A stretch of DNA of 64,000 nucleotides from Methanoregula sp. (GCA_030651815.1 JAUSBW010000169.1:1-64000); one strand, 5' to 3'; positions 53,965 to 63,083 are shown, counted from the stretch's first letter. A program made the numbers and translations. The notes: a model not told the origin generated them from the letters alone.

Positions 53965-54399
53965 ATGGATCAGTTCATGCGAGAAGCGATTGAAGAAGCG
54001 AGAAGAGGACGTGATGAGGGGGGTATTCCCATCGGATCGGTGCTTGTACGGAATAACGTAATCCTCGGCAGGGGACACAACCGACGGGTGCAGGAGGGTG
54101 ATCCGATCATACATGCAGAGATCGACTGCCTGCGCAATGCCGGACGGATCGGAACGTACCGGGATGCTGTGCTCTATTCCACGCTCATGCCCTGCTATCT
54201 CTGTGCCGGTGCAGCCGTCCAGTTCGGGATAAAAAAAGTCGTTGTGGGTGAATCGCGGAATTTTGCCGGGGCACGGACGTTTATGGAAGAGCATGGCATC
54301 GAAGTGATCGTGCTGGATCTTGACGAATGTGTCACCATGATGCAGGAGTTCATTCTACAGAATCCACGGCTCTGGAATGAGGATATCGGGGAACTCTGA
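53965..54399 (+). CDS. Cytosine deaminase-like enzyme
   Basis: A 144-residue zinc deaminase. The zinc site is HAEIDCLRNAG near residue 51 and TLMPCYLCAGA near 74-84 (PCxxC), with Glu in HAE as proton shuttle. It follows yeast cytosine deaminase closely in layout: GGIPIGSVLV at the start, VVVGESRNF in the middle and an end NPRLWNEDIGEL. So cytosine to uracil is the best guess over tRNA adenosine or dCMP. It precedes the threonine ammonia-lyase by 56 bases on the same strand. Confidence 0.9.
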   Translation: MDQFMREAIEEARRGRDEGGIPIGSVLVRNNVILGRGHNRRVQEGDPIIHAEIDCLRNAGRIGTYRDAVLYSTLMPCYLCAGAAVQFGIKKVVVGESRNFAGARTFMEEHGIEVIVLDLDECVTMMQEFILQNPRLWNEDIGEL

Positions 54400-54455
54400 C
54401 CTGACCAGACCCAACAGCCGCAATCCTCATATTCTCACAGGCTTTTCTTCTCTTC

Positions 54456-55652
54456 ATGGTCTCGCTTGCAGACATCCGATATGCACAGGTGCTGATCGCT
54501 CCTCACATCATACACACGCCGCTTGTCCATTCCCCGACAATCTCTACACTGACCGGTGCGCAGGTTTACCTCAAACTCGAGACGCTCCAGAAAGCAGGTT
54601 CGTTCAAAGTGCGGGGCGCCAGCTACAAGATCTTTTCCTCTCTTGAACAGTGCAAAGAGCATGGCGTAGTGGCAGCATCTGCCGGTAATCATGCACAGGG
54701 AGTAGCGATTGCAGCCAGGAGTGCCGGAGTTCCTGCAACGATTGTGATGCCGGAATGGTCATCGATTGCCAAGCAGGAGGCAACCCGGGGATATGGCGCA
54801 GAGGTGATCATTACCGGGCTTACGCTGGATGAGAGCATCGAACAGGCGCAGGAGATCGCACGTGATGGGGGACTGTTCATCCATCCCTATGATGATGACG
54901 GGGTTATCACGGGACAGGGGACCATTGCACTTGAGATCCTGCAGGATCTCCCGGACGCAGACATGATCGTCGTTCCCGTTGGGGGTGGCGGGTTGATCGC
55001 AGGGATTGCTATAGCTGCCAAAGGATTGCGTCCTGATATTTCAATCATCGGCGCACAGGCAAAAGCCTGCCCCTCTGCATACGAAGCTATGCGACACGTA
55101 GAGCCGGTGAGAGTGGATGCCGGGCGGACAATCGCAGACGGGATACGCGTAATCCAGACAGGCACTGAAACACTACCGGTCATACGGGAGCTTGTGGATA
55201 TGATCGCGCTCGCTACTGAAGAGGAGATCGCTGATGCAATGCTCCTGTTGATGGAGCGCAAGCATGTGATTGCCGAGGGCGCCGGGGCAACGCCGCTTGC
55301 TGCACTGCTGAACGGATCCATTCCGGTAAAACCGGGCAGCAAGGTGGTACTCGTGATCAGCGGCGGGAATGTGGACAGCCCACAGCTCTTCCGGATCCTG
55401 AAGCAGGCGCTCCTTAGACATGGGCGGATCATAAGGCTCTCGGTGCTGCTCGATGACCGGCCCGGCACCCTTGCCCGGCTCCTCTTTACGATAGCAAAAG
55501 AGCAGGGCAACATCCTCTCGATCCAGCATATTCAGGGCGAGAGCGATACCGCAGCCCACCAGGCACGGGTAGATCTCGAGCTTGAGACCCGGGGTATGGC
55601 GCATGTGGATGCAATTAAAAAAGCGCTGGGGAATCAGGGATATGATCTGTAG
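54456..55652 (+). CDS. ilvA: Threonine ammonia-lyase
   Basis: A 398-residue PLP enzyme. The PLP lysine is in GSFKVRGASYKI near residue 50, the phosphate loop is VVPVGGGGLIAGIAI near 172-186, and an ACT regulatory domain fills the last 75 residues (LSVLLDDRPGTLARLLFTIA). It deaminates threonine to 2-oxobutanoate for isoleucine synthesis or breakdown; the ACT domain suggests allosteric control. The TdcB/IlvA short class with one ACT domain fits. It follows the deaminase gene. Confidence 0.94.
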   Translation: MVSLADIRYAQVLIAPHIIHTPLVHSPTISTLTGAQVYLKLETLQKAGSFKVRGASYKIFSSLEQCKEHGVVAASAGNHAQGVAIAARSAGVPATIVMPEWSSIAKQEATRGYGAEVIITGLTLDESIEQAQEIARDGGLFIHPYDDDGVITGQGTIALEILQDLPDADMIVVPVGGGGLIAGIAIAAKGLRPDISIIGAQAKACPSAYEAMRHVEPVRVDAGRTIADGIRVIQTGTETLPVIRELVDMIALATEEEIADAMLLLMERKHVIAEGAGATPLAALLNGSIPVKPGSKVVLVISGGNVDSPQLFRILKQALLRHGRIIRLSVLLDDRPGTLARLLFTIAKEQGNILSIQHIQGESDTAAHQARVDLELETRGMAHVDAIKKALGNQGYDL

Positions 55653-55757
55653 ATGGAATGAACACTTATTTTCTAATGAGTTCATCGGAGCAATTATCCC
55701 TTATTTATCAGGATATCCTTTGAAAGTGAATGGGCAGGAAACCAAACAAAAAACTAC

Positions 55758-56423
55758 TTAAAGTTCCCCGAGCCCCTTCCAGTAATCGTACTCGTGTTTC
55801 CAGAGATCCTTGTTAAACGAAACAAGGCGTTTGAAATATTCCTTGCGTTCGAGATGGACTTTTACCTGTGCCGGATCGATCCACTTCGTCATGATCGCAT
55901 CGGCCAGTTTCCGTCCCAGCTCCTTTGCCTGCTTCTCTGCCGGAACGATCGCATTCGGATCAGCCCCGACAAGCACACCCACTTTCCCGACCGTTGTTGC
56001 ACCAAGGTGTAGCAGGGCAGAATTCATGTAATCCGCTACCTCATCAGCCATGGATCCACCGGCTGTAGAGACCGCACAACCGTACTTCCCCGCAAATTGC
56101 TGGCAGTGGATCGCGTCTGCCATCCGATCGAGCATCGTCTTGAGCTGGGCGGTGACCGAGTTGATATAATTCGGTGAACCGAGCACAATACCATCTGCAC
56201 CAAGCATCTTCTCCAGCAGCGCAGGGAAATCGTCATCATGGATGCACTCGCCTTTTGCGTAACAGGTCCCACATGCAGTGCAGTACTTGATCTCAAGACC
56301 ACAGATGTCCACAAACGTGACATCAGCTCCGGTCTTCCGTGCTCCCTCAAGGACGGCCAGCACCAGCTTTCGTGTCTGGCTCTTCTCCCCTTTCGGGCTC
56401 CCGTTAATGCCGATAATCTTCAT
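55758..56423 (-). CDS. Iron-sulfur flavoprotein (Isf-type NAD(P)H-dependent reductase)
   Basis: About 221 residues from ATG 56423 (MKIIGINGSPKGEKSQT) or 226 from ATG 56438. It is a flavodoxin-like FMN protein: INGSPKG is the phosphate loop, VLGSPNYINSVTAQLKTMLD the second FMN loop. The compact cluster motif YCTACGTCYAKGEC (CxxCxxCx5C) marks it as Isf, an electron carrier of methanogens linked to ferredoxin. The cluster is [4Fe-4S] in the Methanosarcina protein. It stands alone, divergent from the cupin gene. Confidence 0.92.
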   Translation of the reverse strand: MKIIGINGSPKGEKSQTRKLVLAVLEGARKTGADVTFVDICGLEIKYCTACGTCYAKGECIHDDDFPALLEKMLGADGIVLGSPNYINSVTAQLKTMLDRMADAIHCQQFAGKYGCAVSTAGGSMADEVADYMNSALLHLGATTVGKVGVLVGADPNAIVPAEKQAKELGRKLADAIMTKWIDPAQVKVHLERKEYFKRLVSFNKDLWKHEYDYWKGLGEL

Positions 56424-56570
56424 GATTTCGTTCTCCATGTAAGGATGATTGCTGATCGATAAAAAAGTATGCGATGACCAAAAATCCTCTGTTTCGGCGG
56501 TTGGACCGGTATACTTGAGGGAATACGCTCTTTACCCATAATTGCACACCATTTACCGAGTGATTCTTCC

Positions 56571-56940
56571 ATGATCATCCGCGACATTACAGATTCCTCC
56601 CATGAACGTGTCCTTGACCACTCGCTGCTCTCTCGAACTGCTGCATCCAGATAAGGTAGCCGGGGCACAGGCACTGGAGTGCAGTATCGCCCATGCCATC
56701 ATCCTGCCCGGCGAGTCTGCACTCCCCCACCTGCTGAAAAAATCCACAGAACTCTATTATATTCTCGAAGGGTTGGGAGAGATGCACATCGACAATGAAT
56801 CCGCACCAGTATCACCGGGTCAGTGCATCCTGATCCCTCCACAAGCCCGCCAGTGGATCCGGAATACCGGCAAGGAGAATCTTGTCTTCCTTTGTATCGT
56901 AGTGCCGAAATGGCAGGAGATCGACGAGTTCCTCGTCTGA
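56571..56940 (+). CDS. Cupin protein, frameshifted
   Basis: A small cupin. The 3' frame (from 56602) has the metal-binding-type motifs: HLLKKSTELYYILEGLGEMH and the second strand set SPGQCILIPPQARQWIRNTG. The N-terminus of the usual family (IIRDIT...LLCELLHP) is found in another frame from ATG 56571 (MIIRDITDSSHERVLDHSLL), which hits a stop at 56652. A single-base deletion at about 56632-56635 would join them as LLSELLHPDK. The gene is thus either newly broken or has a sequence error. Confidence 0.75.
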
Positions 56941-57016
56941 GGTAGTCCCCTCGCGTCCATTCCTGCGGGCTTTTTTATACGAATATTTTTTATAGGGGGA
57001 GTTCTATCCTTCCACT

Positions 57017-57379
57017 ATGGAGTTTCTGGGTAAGACACGCGAACAAAGGACGAGGGTAATCTTCTTCCTGATCCTTTCCGTTGCCGTACTGTGGGCCATG
57101 TTCCTCCTCCAGCAGGGGGAGATACTCCCATTCACCTTTATGTTTGCCTCCCTTGCCGCAATCAACCCGGTGGTGGCATTCATCGACCTGAAAAATTCCC
57201 GGAGGACCCGGTCCCTCTTCTTCTTCTACCTCCTGATCCTCGTCGCTCTCGTCTGGGCGGTATTCCTCCTCTTCCTCGGAGTACACGTCTGGGTGAGCCT
57301 CTTCCTCTTCATCGTCGCGGTGGGCGTTCCCTTTATCCTCCACGTTATGGAGTCCGAGACCGAACCCTCCGCACTCTGA
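57017..57379 (+). CDS. Small four-helix membrane protein
   Basis: A 120-residue protein with four hydrophobic helices: VIFFLILSVAVLWAMFLL, FTFMFASLAAINPVVAFIDL, LFFFYLLILVALVWAVFLLF and VWVSLFLFIVAVGVPFILHV. Helices 1 and 3 both end near LWAMFLLQ/VWAVFLLF, which suggests an internal duplication. No family is recognised. The overlapping minus-strand frame is highly acidic and is an artefact of the strand. Confidence 0.75.
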   Translation: MEFLGKTREQRTRVIFFLILSVAVLWAMFLLQQGEILPFTFMFASLAAINPVVAFIDLKNSRRTRSLFFFYLLILVALVWAVFLLFLGVHVWVSLFLFIVAVGVPFILHVMESETEPSAL

Positions 57380-57424
57380 TCTCTGGATGAAATTCATTAA
57401 GGTAGCAGATCCAAAATATCAACC

Positions 57425-58069
57425 ATGAGCCAAGAGGCCGGGAGGCACGAATACCATATCGCGAAGAACCGGCTGGAAACGATGGTGGACACGATCTTTG
57501 CGTTCGCCATGACCCTGCTCGTGCTCGGGATTGCAATGCCACAGCTATCCGTGAGCCAGGCCGCAACTGAACTCCCCGGATACTTAGCAAAACTACTCCC
57601 GCAGTTTATCCTTTTCATCATCGCATTTCTGGTACTTGCCCTCTTCTGGATCGAACACCACCGCCAGTTCCATTATCTCCGGATCGTTGATCCAACCATT
57701 CTCCGGTTCAATGTCGCCATTCTCATCTTCATCGTCCTGATCCCGTTCACCACGGATGTGTCAGGAGCTTATGATGGCGTGATGATCGCCGTGCTCCTCT
57801 TTCATGTAAATCTCCTGATCGTTGGTGCGCTGTTTCTTGGCCAATGGATGTATATCTGTAAGTGCAGCCATCTCTGTGATGCTGAATTTGACATCGCTAA
57901 GAAGGGATACCGGTTCTGGATTCTTGCAACCGTCCCGTCCGTTGCGATCCTCGGTGTAGTGGTGGCTTTTTTTTCACCCCCGTATTCCCTGCTGGTCTAT
58001 ATTCTTGTCCCGATCATCATTGGCATCAGAAGGTTTTCTTCCGGGCGTCAGGAACAAACGAGCGGGTAA
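57425..58069 (+). CDS. TMEM175-family (DUF1211) potassium channel
   Basis: A 214-residue protein with about six membrane helices. The first helix carries the family signature TIFAFAMTLLVLGI (a variant of FSDxxxAIxxTLLVL), preceded by RLETMVDT. The archaeal and bacterial members are tetrameric potassium channels with one repeat of six helices, and length fits. The start is ATG 57425. Its 3' side faces the duplicated lipoprotein region. Confidence 0.88.
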   Translation: MSQEAGRHEYHIAKNRLETMVDTIFAFAMTLLVLGIAMPQLSVSQAATELPGYLAKLLPQFILFIIAFLVLALFWIEHHRQFHYLRIVDPTILRFNVAILIFIVLIPFTTDVSGAYDGVMIAVLLFHVNLLIVGALFLGQWMYICKCSHLCDAEFDIAKKGYRFWILATVPSVAILGVVVAFFSPPYSLLVYILVPIIIGIRRFSSGRQEQTSG

Positions 58070-58135
58070 ATGATTATTTAATAATGCACAGTGGATGGAA
58101 AAAAGGCGTTTTCATGAGGAGATAAAACGAAGATT

Positions 58136-58292
58136 TTCATACTCCCCTTTCATTTGAATAACGATATTTTTTCTTCTTTGGTGTGTTGGCTCAAGCAGGA
58201 TGAGCGCCATTCCAGCATTGATAACAGAGCCCCGTCAGGTCTCTTTTGGGGGGGTGTCTGCGCAACCAAACGGAGTATAATTGTGGCACTCT
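58136..58292. repeat. Direct repeat, copy 1 (orphan lipoprotein promoter)
   Basis: About 157 bases similar to 58839-58995, including TTTCATTTGAA, CCAGCATTGATAA and CAACCAAACGGAGTATAAT. On the minus strand it has the same ribosome site and ATG at 58140 as the lipoprotein gene, but the frame there (MKIFVLSPHENAFFP) soon stops. It looks like the promoter of a lost second copy of that gene. Confidence 0.75.
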
Positions 58293-58418
58293 TTTCTTTC
58301 TTTTAGACATTCTGTTTTCTTCCATTAATCCCTGTCACCAACGGGGGTATATCGTGAACGGGGTATTGAACCCCGTTGCCGCTTGTCGGTCACGATGCTT
58401 TGAGATTGTAGATGCCAT

Positions 58419-58844
58419 TTATATTTGGTATCCAGACGAACAAACTTTATTGTAGTTCTGTTGTAGTTCAAAGATACAATGATTGGTGCAAGACGAATAC
58501 GCGTCGCATGCAGGATTGTTTGACATATAGTAACTCAGGTTGGTTTCTCCGCCACCCCCAGCCTTCGATCGTTTTACCATTTCTGCTGCACAGTTTTCTC
58601 GGATTCCGATTAGTTTATCGATTTTGCCACTTACCTCTTTACAATCTCCGGACAAATCACATTGACAATCCGGTGCTGTGGTTGTTATTGCCGGTGTAAT
58701 CGTCGTTATTGGGGTTGGAGTTACAAGCACTGTCACGTAAATGATTTGCGGGGTTGGTGTAACAGCGGAATTTTTATTTCCACCAACACATCCGGTAGTT
58801 ATTATTACTGTCACCAGTAAGACCATAAAAATAAGATATTTCAT
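58419..58844 (-). CDS. Small cysteine-rich lipoprotein
   Basis: About 141 residues from ATG 58844 with GAGGGGG just upstream. A signal with lipobox (YLIFMVLLVTVIITTGC) is followed by a Thr/Pro linker (residues about 30-60) and a domain with eight cysteines (CQCDLSGDCKEVSG, ENCAAEM, PACDAYSSCTNHCIF, KVCSSG), likely disulfide-bonded outside the cell. No family recognised. Its promoter side lies in the second copy of a 157-base direct repeat. Confidence 0.75.
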   Translation of the reverse strand: MKYLIFMVLLVTVIITTGCVGGNKNSAVTPTPQIIYVTVLVTPTPITTITPAITTTAPDCQCDLSGDCKEVSGKIDKLIGIRENCAAEMVKRSKAGGGGETNLSYYMSNNPACDAYSSCTNHCIFELQQNYNKVCSSGYQI

Positions 58845-58995
58845 ACCCCCTCTTTCATTTGAATGAAGATATATTTTTCTTGTTGTTGATGGCTCGTGCA
58901 GGGTGAGTATCAATCCAGCATTGATAAAAGAGCTCGCTATTGGGTCTATTTTGGGGAAGTCTGCTCAACCAAACGGAGTATAATAGTGGCATTCT
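58839..58995. repeat. Direct repeat, copy 2 (active lipoprotein promoter)
   Basis: The second copy, directly upstream of the cysteine-rich lipoprotein. On the minus strand the AAAAATATATCTTC segment is a candidate TATA box. The copies are about 700 bases apart and diverged by scattered changes and small gaps. Confidence 0.75.
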
Positions 58996-59042
58996 ACAAC
59001 TAATCGAAATGTATATCTTCGGAAAAAGGTTAGTACAACCAA

Positions 59043-59888
59043 ATGCCAAAATTTTGCCATGGATGTGGAAAAGAAATTTCTGATCCCGTAAAATTTTGCC
59101 CGGAGTGTGGCACAAATACCAACACTCCGAATTATGATCCTAACCATTCTCTGAAAAACAACGAACAACCACAGAGTACCCAAACAGACGATAAAACAAT
59201 TAAAAAATCTAACAATTTTGATCAGTCCGATTCAGATTTAAGCAAAGCGACTTCAGTAATCACCCATAAACCGATTGTTTTAGCAATTATCGGGATTTGC
59301 ATTTTTTTAATAGTCATCTCTTTAGTGATCGTACCTACAAAAACGATCACTAACGATGTTGAGGTTGTCTTCACCGATACAGAAACATACTACGAAAAAG
59401 AGCCCTACATTGTTCAAGAATCATATCAGGAACAAGTACCCTATCAGACTACTGAGTCATATACCGACAGTGTCCCCGTTCCGGTAAGTGTTCCTTATCA
59501 GGACTATGAATATTCCTATCAAACTTCCGACGCAGGAACCGGAAAATATTATTCATCCGTTCCTTCTGGTTGTGTTTGCTCAAGTAACCGGTACCTGTAC
59601 GACAAAGATGGGGTATATGGAGCGTTATGTGTCCAGTTGACTTGTCAAATCTCAACGCCCGTAACGAAATACCGGACCGAGATGCAACAACAATCTCTCC
59701 AGAAAGAGCGACCCGTGACAAAATATCGGACTGAAACAAAAACCAGAGATGTCACAAAATATCACGATGTCGCTAAAACCCGCGATGTGATGAAAACCAG
59801 AATTGAACAACGACCTCTGGAAGTGAACTGGCTCCTGGGATTTAAAACCCCATACTCACTTCATCTCCCAATTATTTCGGGCAAATAA
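59043..59888 (+). CDS. Zinc-ribbon membrane protein
   Basis: A 281-residue protein. Residues 5-23 are a zinc ribbon (CHGCGKEISDPVKFCPECG), then a polar linker, then one membrane helix near residues 78-100 (PIVLAIIGICIFLIVISLVI). Beyond is an extracellular part rich in Tyr, Thr and Val with repeated phrases (YQEQVPYQTTESYTDSVPVP; VTKYRTE twice) and two CVC/CVQLTC cysteine groups. The repeated V(T/A)KYR/DV phrases near 205-255 may form a beta-solenoid-like or fibrous stretch. Its stop abuts the ATG of the next gene, so the two form a pair. Function unknown. Confidence 0.75.
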   Translation: MPKFCHGCGKEISDPVKFCPECGTNTNTPNYDPNHSLKNNEQPQSTQTDDKTIKKSNNFDQSDSDLSKATSVITHKPIVLAIIGICIFLIVISLVIVPTKTITNDVEVVFTDTETYYEKEPYIVQESYQEQVPYQTTESYTDSVPVPVSVPYQDYEYSYQTSDAGTGKYYSSVPSGCVCSSNRYLYDKDGVYGALCVQLTCQISTPVTKYRTEMQQQSLQKERPVTKYRTETKTRDVTKYHDVAKTRDVMKTRIEQRPLEVNWLLGFKTPYSLHLPIISGK

Positions 59889-60827
59889 ATGAAAAAAATA
59901 ATTGTAATTTTGGTTTTCTGTTTGCTCATCATCGGATGCGTATTCGCGTTTGTTATCTATAATTACAATAAAAATTTTGACTCCGAACAAATCCAGCACC
60001 AAAAAGAAATTGAGAGAATCAAACAGGAACAAAGCCGTCTGGATACCCAGTTCTCTCAACAACAACAAACCCAGCAACAACAGCAGGTCAAAGCTGAGAC
60101 CGAACAAGCTTCACGGTTAAAACTGGATAAGGATGGCGATGGATTAACCTATGAGCAGGAATTAAAATTGGGGACCAGTGATGATAAGGCTGATACGGAT
60201 GGAGATGGCATCCGGGATAATGAGGACAAACATCCTGCCGGCGGAGGGGAAATTTATAGAATTACAGTACCTTGGTCACATAATGGACAACGATTCACCA
60301 CTCAATTTGGAATTGCGGAGGATTGGTATTGGTATTACAAAGATAAACCGAGAGGTGATTACCGATTTACGGATGCCCGATTTGTTACCTATAAAGATCC
60401 TGTAATTCAAACAATCGCAAAAGATATTACCGATGCCTCGGTGAGTGCCGGAGATCCCTGTAAATTATGTCTTGCGATTGATTTTGTGGAATCTATGGTT
60501 TACCAAAAAGACATTGAATATAATTCCAATCCAGAATACCCAAAATATGCAATCGAGACTATTGTTGATGAACGTGGGGATTGTGAAGATACATCATTTT
60601 TGATGGCTTCAATTCTGGAGGCACTGGATGTTGATACGGTTCTGTGGTTATATCCGGGTCATATGGCCGTTGGATTTGCGTCGGATAATTGCCGGGGAGA
60701 TAGTTACAATTACCAGGGAAGGAAATACTGTTTCCTTGAAACAACCAGCGATCCGGATTATTTAGGGATATATTTTATACCGAGCAAATACGTTAATGAA
60801 ATACCATACTTTATTGAAGTGAATTAG
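59889..60827 (+). CDS. Membrane-anchored transglutaminase-like protein with calcium repeats
   Basis: A 312-residue protein. An N-terminal membrane helix (IIVILVFCLLIIGCVFAFVI) is followed by a Q-rich coiled coil (residues about 40-80), then calcium-type repeats DKDGDGLTYEQELKLGTSDD and DTDGDGIRDNEDKHP at about 83-116. A transglutaminase-like domain at about 180-300 has the catalytic Cys in RGDCEDTSFLMA and the His in YPGHMAVGF. It could be a protease or crosslinking enzyme on the cell surface. It follows the zinc-ribbon gene directly. Confidence 0.8.
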   Translation: MKKIIVILVFCLLIIGCVFAFVIYNYNKNFDSEQIQHQKEIERIKQEQSRLDTQFSQQQQTQQQQQVKAETEQASRLKLDKDGDGLTYEQELKLGTSDDKADTDGDGIRDNEDKHPAGGGEIYRITVPWSHNGQRFTTQFGIAEDWYWYYKDKPRGDYRFTDARFVTYKDPVIQTIAKDITDASVSAGDPCKLCLAIDFVESMVYQKDIEYNSNPEYPKYAIETIVDERGDCEDTSFLMASILEALDVDTVLWLYPGHMAVGFASDNCRGDSYNYQGRKYCFLETTSDPDYLGIYFIPSKYVNEIPYFIEVN

Positions 60828-60895
60828 GGGGATAATGTCTATAATTATTGAGACCCTTTTTTTTTAAATAAAGTGGGGCAGGAATACGCAACAGC

Positions 60896-61486
60896 CTATT
60901 CCCAGTAATACTTAACAAAGAATTTTGATTTCCTTACCTTTGGGGTAAAGTGACGGAGGGCAAGAGGCACGATCAGAATCGTTACGATGATGTTGCCAAT
61001 AAGCCATAGGGAAAAAACGCTCCCGATCTCGCTGGATGCAATGACATTTCCAAGCGCAAGCGTGTAAGCACCCCATGCGGCACCCACAACATTGTTGATC
61101 AATACACCAAAGAGCAGCAGCAGCGTCCAGTCCCGCCGGTTCTCAAGATTGAGATCCACTTCAAAGGTTCGCAGGGCAACGAGCGGGATGAGCACCTGCA
61201 GGAGGCCGGCGATCGACCAGTAGATCGCAACCCCGGCAGGAATGGTGGCGTTGGTCGAGAGCAGCCCGGAACCGATAAGGGTGCCGGCATATGCAGCTAT
61301 CGCACCATAAGCACCAAACCAGAGGGTGAAGATGATCATAAACGCTACGGCAAAATATAGAGTTGATATCCCACCAATGCCACCGGGCAGGGCAATTACG
61401 CAGAGCCGGGCGATGATGGTGTTGACCACGATAAGGACGAGGGTAAGGATGACAAAGGAATACGTTGGTTCATGAACGTTTTTCAT
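60896..61486 (-). CDS. Integral membrane protein, transporter-like
   Basis: About 196 residues from ATG 61486, with AGGAGA just upstream. Six membrane helices can be seen, with small-residue-rich pairs such as GAYGAIAAYAGTLIGSGLL and GVLINNVVGAAWGAYTLALG, resembling MASE1-type or ECF substrate-binding proteins in pattern, but no certain family. The C-terminus is basic (RKSKFFVKYYWE). It is monocistronic and divergent from the next small gene. Confidence 0.65.
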   Translation of the reverse strand: MKNVHEPTYSFVILTLVLIVVNTIIARLCVIALPGGIGGISTLYFAVAFMIIFTLWFGAYGAIAAYAGTLIGSGLLSTNATIPAGVAIYWSIAGLLQVLIPLVALRTFEVDLNLENRRDWTLLLLFGVLINNVVGAAWGAYTLALGNVIASSEIGSVFSLWLIGNIIVTILIVPLALRHFTPKVRKSKFFVKYYWE

Positions 61487-61659
61487 ACATTCTCCTGTAT
61501 TCCATATTGCGTGCATATATAAATAGTATTTATTGTCCTGTGGATACAGTCGAATCGCGATCCACAGCTTTTTTTAATCATTCCCTGTGTTTTTTCACAC
61601 TTCGCAATTTTTATGACCGGAACACCGTATCTATACATACAGGAGTGTTGCCGGACCAA

Positions 61660-61929
61660 ATGACCACATCACAGGATTCTGCGCCCGATTCTGCATATGT
61701 ACAGGAAAATATCCTCGTTGAGAATGCTGCTCAGGCTCTTGACGAGCGCAGGGACGCCGGGCTTGAAGGGCTCGTTGGAGGGCTTGATTCAGCGATCATC
61801 GCTACCGGGACCGACCATCTCGTGCCTGCGGTCTATGAGTTGCTCTGTTATACCGGACTCGCATGCTTTGACGGGTTTTTTACCCGTAGCAATGTGGAAA
61901 AGCTGACCGAAGCAACGGCAAAACAGTGA
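61660..61929 (+). CDS. Small hypothetical protein
   Basis: An 89-residue acidic, helical protein from ATG 61660 (MTTSQDSAPDSAYVQEN), with the phrases GLEGLVGGLDSAIIATGTDH and LLCYTGLACFDGFFTRSNVE. A GTG at 61645 with AGGAG touching it is an alternative start. The frame is open further left without support. No family recognised. It lies 75 bases ahead of ruvC. Confidence 0.6.
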   Translation: MTTSQDSAPDSAYVQENILVENAAQALDERRDAGLEGLVGGLDSAIIATGTDHLVPAVYELLCYTGLACFDGFFTRSNVEKLTEATAKQ

Positions 61930-62004
61930 CCCGCCAGCCATGGATGATTGTTGTATGTACGATGAAATTCAATTAAGGAAAAACCGTGCGATTCGGTATC
62001 TGCC

Positions 62005-62475
62005 ATGATAGTCATAGGAATTGATCCCGGCGTTGCCCGGCTCGGATATGGCGTGATACAGGTGGACAAAGGAGTGTCAGCGTCGCTCTGCTATGGGTGC
62101 ATCCAGACACGGGCGGGTCGGCGACAGGCAGAGCGGCTGCTCACGATATATACTGAGATTACAGCACTCTTTACAAGGTACCCGCCGGATTTTCTGGCGA
62201 TTGAAAAACTTTTTTTCACAAAAAATGTCACATCTGCGATGAGCGTGAGCGAGGTGCGTGGGGTGATACTCCTTGCCGCAGAGCAGCACCATATCACAGT
62301 CGAAGAGTATACTCCGAACCAGATAAAACAGGCAATCACCGGATCCGGACGGGCGGATAAGGGGCAGATGCAGGAGATGATCAAGCGCCTGCTCCATCTC
62401 GATGAGGTGCCAAAGCCTGATGATGCAGCAGATGGTCTTTCGATTGCCTTATGTCATATCCACATCATGAGATAG
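62005..62475 (+). CDS. ruvC: Holliday junction resolvase RuvC
   Basis: A 156-residue RuvC. The four acidic catalytic residues are Asp in VIGIDPGVARLGYG (residue 7), Glu in LAIEKLFF and the two Asp of KPDDAADGLSIALCH. The blocks NVTSAMSVSEVRGVILLAAE and TPNQIKQAITGSGRADKGQM are as in bacteria. It nicks Holliday junctions within the RuvAB complex. First gene of a ruvCAB cluster; ruvA follows after four bases. Confidence 0.94.
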   Translation: MIVIGIDPGVARLGYGVIQVDKGVSASLCYGCIQTRAGRRQAERLLTIYTEITALFTRYPPDFLAIEKLFFTKNVTSAMSVSEVRGVILLAAEQHHITVEEYTPNQIKQAITGSGRADKGQMQEMIKRLLHLDEVPKPDDAADGLSIALCHIHIMR

Positions 62476-62479
62476 TACT

Positions 62480-63076
62480 ATGATCGCGCATCTGTACGGT
62501 GAACCGATCCAGACCGGGGACCGTTGGGTGGTACTGGACGTCAATGGCATCGGTTACCGCGTGTATGTACCCGTTCCCGAGGTGCAGGAGATTGCGGGCA
62601 GTTCGGGGAAGGTAAGACTGTTCACTCACATGGCAGTGCGGGAAGATGGCATCACCCTGTACGGGTTCCTCCACGGAAGCGAACGGGAAATATTTTCCAT
62701 CCTCATCGGGGTTTCGGGGATCGGTCCGCAGACAGCCCTCAATATCCTCTCCCAGATTACGATCGCAGATTTTGCGCTGGCGATCCTCACTGAAGATGAA
62801 AAAACCCTGACCCGGATATCGGGTATAGGGAGCAAGAGCGCAAAGCGGCTCATCCTTGAACTCAAGGACAAGATGAAGAAAGTGCGCGATTCCATGCCAC
62901 CGGTCGGAGCCGGAAGAGGCGATCATACGATCAACGATGCGGCAAGTGCGCTTATCTCGCTCGGGTTTGCCGAGAAAGCCTCGTATGATGCAGTAAAGGT
63001 CTCCGCCACAGGATTAAAAGAACCCACCGTCCAGACGCTGATCAAAGCGGCACTGGTAAAACTCAAAGAGCACTGA
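62480..63076 (+). CDS. ruvA: Holliday junction DNA helicase subunit RuvA
   Basis: A 198-residue RuvA. It starts [20 protein letters not shown] and has the domain II helix-hairpin-helix pair ([17 protein letters not shown] and [19 protein letters not shown]). Domain III ([20 protein letters not shown]) binds RuvB. It binds the four-way junction and directs RuvB. Seven bases separate it from ruvB. Confidence 0.95.
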   Translation: MIAHLYGEPIQTGDRWVVLDVNGIGYRVYVPVPEVQEIAGSSGKVRLFTHMAVREDGITLYGFLHGSEREIFSILIGVSGIGPQTALNILSQITIADFALAILTEDEKTLTRISGIGSKSAKRLILELKDKMKKVRDSMPPVGAGRGDHTINDAASALISLGFAEKASYDAVKVSATGLKEPTVQTLIKAALVKLKEH

Positions 63077-63083
63077 TACGACC

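Noticed and set aside
56990-57397. Very acidic minus-strand frame opposite the four-helix membrane protein
   Set aside because: Its composition is the expected complement of hydrophobic codons on the other strand.
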